In this document: piece after piece, positions 41,653-44,236 of the stretch
Layout of the letters: every line of letters begins with the position of its first letter
Position numbering within the stretch: position 1 is the stretch's first letter
Origin: CAYJPA01 sp964371945
Lineage (GTDB): Bacteria; Chloroflexota; Chloroflexia; Thermomicrobiales; UBA6265
DNA: 44,236 nucleotides
NCBI GenBank assembly: GCA_964371945.1
Contig: CAYJPA010000050.1
Span: 1 to 44,236, forward strand
Reading direction: 5' to 3'
The notes under the pieces: generated by a model
What the model saw: only the letters and a program-made list of their open reading frames with translations
Databases searched by the model: none
Told to the model about the DNA's origin: nothing
Position numbers and translations under genes: made by a program

Positions 41653-42069
41653 TCAGTAATCGGCGGTTGGGATCGGCCGTCGCCGGACATACCGACTCAC
41701 AACGCTCCCGGCTATGACCCCGATGACCGCACTGATCCCTACAACGGCACACAACATCAGTATCAAGACCTCTCCTACCCCGTCGAGCCAGGCTTGTGGT
41801 TCGTCGCGGAGCTCGGGCAAGAGGGACCCAAGCAGCAGCATGGTGAGTACCCCGTATGCGCCGAAGCACCCGAGGCGGGGAGCCCGGCCGCGGATGTAAT
41901 AGCCGCCCAGGAACGGGATGCCGCCGACGATGCCATAAAACAGCGCCCAACCGCCGAATTCGCCGGCTCCGGAACCGGCCTCCGACCAAGCGAGCGTCGC
42001 GCCGGCCTCTACTGCCACCAAGACCACAGCGATTGCCAGGCCGGCGTACCAGGGTTCGCGCTCGCTCAT
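41653..42069 (-). CDS. Small membrane protein, paralogue 2
   Basis: This 138-aa protein has four membrane helices and is related to the 155-aa protein encoded convergently at 41015-41482. Shared blocks are EPWYAGLAIAV, GGIPFLGGYYIRG, GCFGAYGVL, LPELRDEP and GSVVSRYVRRRP. GGAGAGGAG lies upstream of the ATG at 42069, a good ribosome site. The GYYIRG loop and the arginine-rich tail, expected on the cytoplasmic side, are the most conserved parts. Function unknown. Confidence 0.7.
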   Translation of the reverse strand: MSEREPWYAGLAIAVVLVAVEAGATLAWSEAGSGAGEFGGWALFYGIVGGIPFLGGYYIRGRAPRLGCFGAYGVLTMLLLGSLLPELRDEPQAWLDGVGEVLILMLCAVVGISAVIGVIAGSVVSRYVRRRPIPTADY

Positions 42070-42132
42070 CAGCTTCTCCTCTCCAGGCTATCAGCCCGGC
42101 TGAGACAAGCTTGCAGGGCAAATGTCGTCATG

Positions 42133-42156
42133 CCATCCCCAAAATGCGGGATTCCA
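42133..42156. repeat. Dispersed hairpin repeat, short copy C
   Basis: GCCATCCCC...GGGATTCC, the same element as at 40514. The stem ATCCC/GGGAT has a C-G pair where other copies have T-A, a compensatory change. Confidence 0.6.
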
Positions 42157-42632
42157 TGCCGCGCGATCGGGCGGCACTCGCCACGGCGGTTCGGTTCAAC
42201 ATAGAGGTTGTGGCGGTCGCACCGGCGTCGCGTGCGGGCATCTCCGTGCCATCCCTCTACCCGTGCACTTCGGTGTCGAGGACGAGGTAGGAGCACGCGG
42301 TCGAATCTCACCGGAGTTCCGGACACGAGCCGAAAGGTTCGAAGCGGACGATTGAGCAAGTTGTTCGTGTCAATACCGTATCTCTCTCGTAGAGAGCCCC
42401 AGCCCTTCGTGCGAGGGTGGCTTCGCCACTGCCCACGTATTAGATCTCATTGAATCAAGTTGTAAGAACCGCGGAACATTTTCTTGCGTAGATCACATCG
42501 TGAACTGAAACACGCGGAACTACTTAGCACTTCGACGGAACGGAAGAGTCGACCGCAAACTGCTCCCGGAGCGCTTCCACAACGGTGAGCACCGCGCGGG
42601 GAAGAATCCCTCTTAGGAGAAAGAGTACGCAC
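42157..42632. other. Gene-poor stretch with small hairpins
   Basis: No supported gene. Two adjacent small hairpins lie at about 42389-42435: CTCTC-TCGTA-GAGAG, and GTGGC-TTC-GCCAC within a larger GGG/CCC pairing. They may be part of a REP-like element or a terminator. The plus-strand membrane protein gene follows. Confidence 0.35.
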
Positions 42633-43229
42633 GTGTCCGTGACGGTCGCTATTCTATGGTCGCTTCCGCTGGTAGTTTTCGCAGGATTGCACCTAATCGA
42701 GTACTTGAGAGCTCAAGCCAATCCGGCAACCATCATGAAACCTCCGGACGTCGAACTTGGAGGGGAAGTCTTCTCCCCCTCCCCCATCGGGAGGCGACTT
42801 GACCCCGAACTCGATCCACTACTACAGAATATGGCACGGGTGTCCGGGGGGACGTTCAACGGTCCTAGTCGAACCACAGATGAGTTTGCACTCTCGTCGT
42901 TGCTAGTGCGGATCATGCTTTTTCCGGCACGACTGGTCTGGTGGGCTTGGTCGGCACGGACCTGGCGGCCTCTGGCGCTCCTGGCTGCTTTGATTCTCGT
43001 ACTGACGTCGCCCGTCGCATGGTTTTCCGGAGTCGGCGCCTCTTCAGAGGCATATCAAAACGCGGTCGCCTTTGCGCGAGATGCGGGAATCGCGGCGGCG
43101 GTCCACGTTCCGCTCTTGATCGTGATCGGTGCCTGGCCCTGGTGGCGATGGCGCGGAATCATAGCCGGCTCTGTCGCGGCCGCGCTCCTCGTCGCGTGGT
43201 TGATTTACGTCCTGCCCGCGTCTGCTTGA
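42633..43229 (+). CDS. Hypothetical membrane protein, 198 aa
   Basis: This 198-aa protein has an N-terminal helix (ILWSLPLVVFAGLHLIEYL), then a polar loop of about 60 residues (PPDVELGGEVFSPSPIGRRL). Two or three more helices follow (WRPLALLAALILVLTSPVAWF, IAAAVHVPLLIVIGAW, GIIAGSVAAALLVAWLIYVL). I chose GTG 42633 because AGGAGAAAGAG lies in front of it. An in-frame GTG at 42585 would add 16 residues without such a site. No known family or partner is visible. Confidence 0.6.
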   Translation: MSVTVAILWSLPLVVFAGLHLIEYLRAQANPATIMKPPDVELGGEVFSPSPIGRRLDPELDPLLQNMARVSGGTFNGPSRTTDEFALSSLLVRIMLFPARLVWWAWSARTWRPLALLAALILVLTSPVAWFSGVGASSEAYQNAVAFARDAGIAAAVHVPLLIVIGAWPWWRWRGIIAGSVAAALLVAWLIYVLPASA

Positions 43230-43330
43230 CATCAGCAAGATCTGAGCCGAGTCGCTCGCCCACCATTCTCGGTCTGATCACAGAGCTGTGGCTCCGGACA
43301 TGACACGGAATCGCGACTACGGAAAGATTC

Positions 43331-43678
43331 TCAATCGCATTTCAAATCGGCTGGCAGGAGCACCGAGCCAGAGGGTTTCATTCGTCCTGCCACAATCAGG
43401 CGGCACGCGAGGGCACGGTTAGTCGGAGACCAGTTACTGCCTGCATTTCGCGGCACGAACCTGATGCCGTAGCGCTCGTCGTCGATTCCTTTGGTCTGGA
43501 CGTCGATCCAACCCCAGCAGATCGCGATCCCGAGCAGATCGTCGAATGAGACGATCTGTTTCTTGGTTGATTTCTTGAAGATAGCGGCCCAAAGCTCACG
43601 CTCGCTCGCGTGATGAGCCGCCATCCATTCCTCGAATTGAGCGGCCGCCGAAATGTCGATGGCCTGCTCGATCCCCAT
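43331..43678 (-). CDS. YdeI/OmpD-associated family protein, C-terminally short
   Basis: This 115-aa protein is of the YdeI/OmpD-associated family. Recognisable blocks are FEEWMAAHHASERELWAAIFKK, ICWGWIDVQTKGIDDERYGIRF, SNWSPTNRALACRLI and AGRMKPSG. Family members usually run well past the GRMxPxG block; here the frame ends 11 residues later in unrelated sequence. The C-terminal part therefore seems lost, and the gene may be a pseudogene. The family's biochemical role is not established. Confidence 0.7.
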   Translation of the reverse strand: MGIEQAIDISAAAQFEEWMAAHHASERELWAAIFKKSTKKQIVSFDDLLGIAICWGWIDVQTKGIDDERYGIRFVPRNAGSNWSPTNRALACRLIVAGRMKPSGSVLLPADLKCD

Positions 43679-43680
43679 TG

Positions 43681-43950
43681 CTACGGCGACATCCGCACGA
43701 CGCCGGCTTTGACGATCGCGCGGAAGGTGTGGATGAGCTCGATCCCATCAGACGGCGTGAAAGTCACGAAGCGCTCGTCGCGATCGCCGCCCAACCCGCG
43801 GCTTTGGCCGTTCTTGACTCTCGGCGTGAGTGCTCTGGTGTGGCGCTCGGAGTGAGGATGTCCATCGTTCATCCTTCTGGGTCCCATTGGAACGGGATCT
43901 CCGTTCCTCGACGCGAGGATGGATGACGGGACGTTCCTTACCATCCCCAA
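43681..43950 (-). CDS. Doubtful small reading frame over repeat copy D
   Basis: An 89-codon frame ends one base before the YdeI-like start codon. Its first third is the dispersed repeat itself. The remainder (ERFVTFTPSDGIELIHTFRA) has GC-rich third positions typical of coding DNA here. If translated, it may start within the repeat, at ATG 43870 (MNDGHPHSERHTRAL). I know no family, and it may be only open by chance. Confidence 0.25.
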   Translation of the reverse strand: MGMVRNVPSSILASRNGDPVPMGPRRMNDGHPHSERHTRALTPRVKNGQSRGLGGDRDERFVTFTPSDGIELIHTFRAIVKAGVVRMSP

Positions 43951-43963
43951 AGTCGAGGATTCA
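43852..43963. repeat. 112-bp two-hairpin repeat, copy D
   Basis: The counterpart of 37695-37806, with identical spacing between the end blocks (88 bases). The left end is GTGAGGATGTCCATCGTTC; the right end is ACCATCCCC...GAGGATTC. The middle hairpin (CCTCG/CGAGG) has different bases from copy A, but a hairpin is kept. Confidence 0.7.
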
Positions 43964-44131
43964 CCCTTTTCTCTCAGTCGCGCGTGGGATCACGAGCGGA
44001 TGGAGAAACGAAGGCGACAGCGAAGCCATCTGATGCCACGGATCAGCCGTCTCGGGCTAGCAGTTTGGTTCGCTAGTGTTGTGTCCCGTGTGAATATTGA
44101 CATTGTGTGCTGTCTGTGCTGGAATTTCGGC

Positions 44132-44236
44132 ATGACAAGACGCAGCAGGTCGCTCACGGTCTCGACGAACGATACGATCGCGTTGGAGCGGCTGGTCCGC
44201 TCCGGCAAGACCGAGCAACGGGTCGCCTTGCGGGCG
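44132..44236 (+). CDS. IS630-type transposase, N-terminus (runs off window)
   Basis: From ATG 44132 the 35 visible codons read MTRRSRSLTVSTNDTIALERL, then RSGKTEQRVALRA. This matches the beginning of IS630-family transposases, whose helix-turn-helix region starts LxRLVRSGKTEQRVALRARI. The left end of the element probably lies near 44075, since IS630 elements insert at TA and a TAGTGTTGTG sequence occurs there. The rest is outside the window. Confidence 0.75.
   Translation, partial: MTRRSRSLTVSTNDTIALERLVRSGKTEQRVALRA

Overview
The window is high-GC bacterial DNA from an unnamed organism. I infer a Chloroflexota/Thermomicrobia-like bacterium. The reasons are exported proteins that open with an 'MDxxRFDxL...RR' leader, a PQQ-propeller and SH3b exportome, a cox-type maturation cluster, and frequent GTG/TTG starts with good Shine-Dalgarno sites. 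No rRNA gene is present to settle the taxonomy.

Left part (1-7.5 kb, all minus strand). A tightly overlapping five-gene set encodes a MoxR ATPase, a CoxE-like VWA protein, a CoxI/XdhC N-terminal domain protein, XdhC and a MocA-like nucleotidyltransferase. This is the usual accessory set for molybdenum hydroxylases such as CO dehydrogenase; the structural genes are not in the window. Upstream lie an aldehyde dehydrogenase broken by an amber codon and a frameshift, an alpha/beta-hydrolase-like protein and an unrecognised 208-aa protein. About 520 bp further upstream on the same strand is a clear glycine riboswitch aptamer (8031-8117) with no recognisable glycine gene behind it. A tRNA-Leu(CAA) follows on the plus strand.

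Middle part (8.7-20.7 kb). It holds an exported triple-SH3b protein, an 843-aa exported protein made of about 23 CXCXC cysteine repeats and two related beta-rich domains, and a small exported Cys-rich protein. Then comes an ion-homeostasis block read leftwards: NhaD-type antiporter, NhaA, and a KimA-like potassium importer. A structured leader with an intrinsic terminator stands directly in front of the first of these. An orphan solute-binding protein and two small hypothetical genes follow.

Plus-strand block (20.8-28.8 kb). A GH13 glycosidase, a 1415-aa secreted PQQ-type sugar dehydrogenase with PKD, FN3 and carbohydrate-binding-like modules, and an M3 oligoendopeptidase. Converging on it are a YdcF-type membrane protein and an acyl-CoA synthetase/ureohydrolase pair whose second member resembles guanidine hydrolases more than agmatinases.

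Right part (32.8-44.2 kb) is looser and visibly decaying. It has two hypothetical genes, a Gfo/Idh/MocA dehydrogenase, and a PQQ-propeller gene interrupted by a 206-bp inverted-repeat element. That propeller is joined in frame, through two amber codons, to a membrane/zinc-ribbon gene. Further right are an exported protein with a degenerate nuclease domain, a convergent pair of paralogous small membrane proteins, a C-terminally short YdeI-like protein, and the start of an IS630-type transposase at the edge. A dispersed hairpin repeat occurs four times in the last 6.3 kb.
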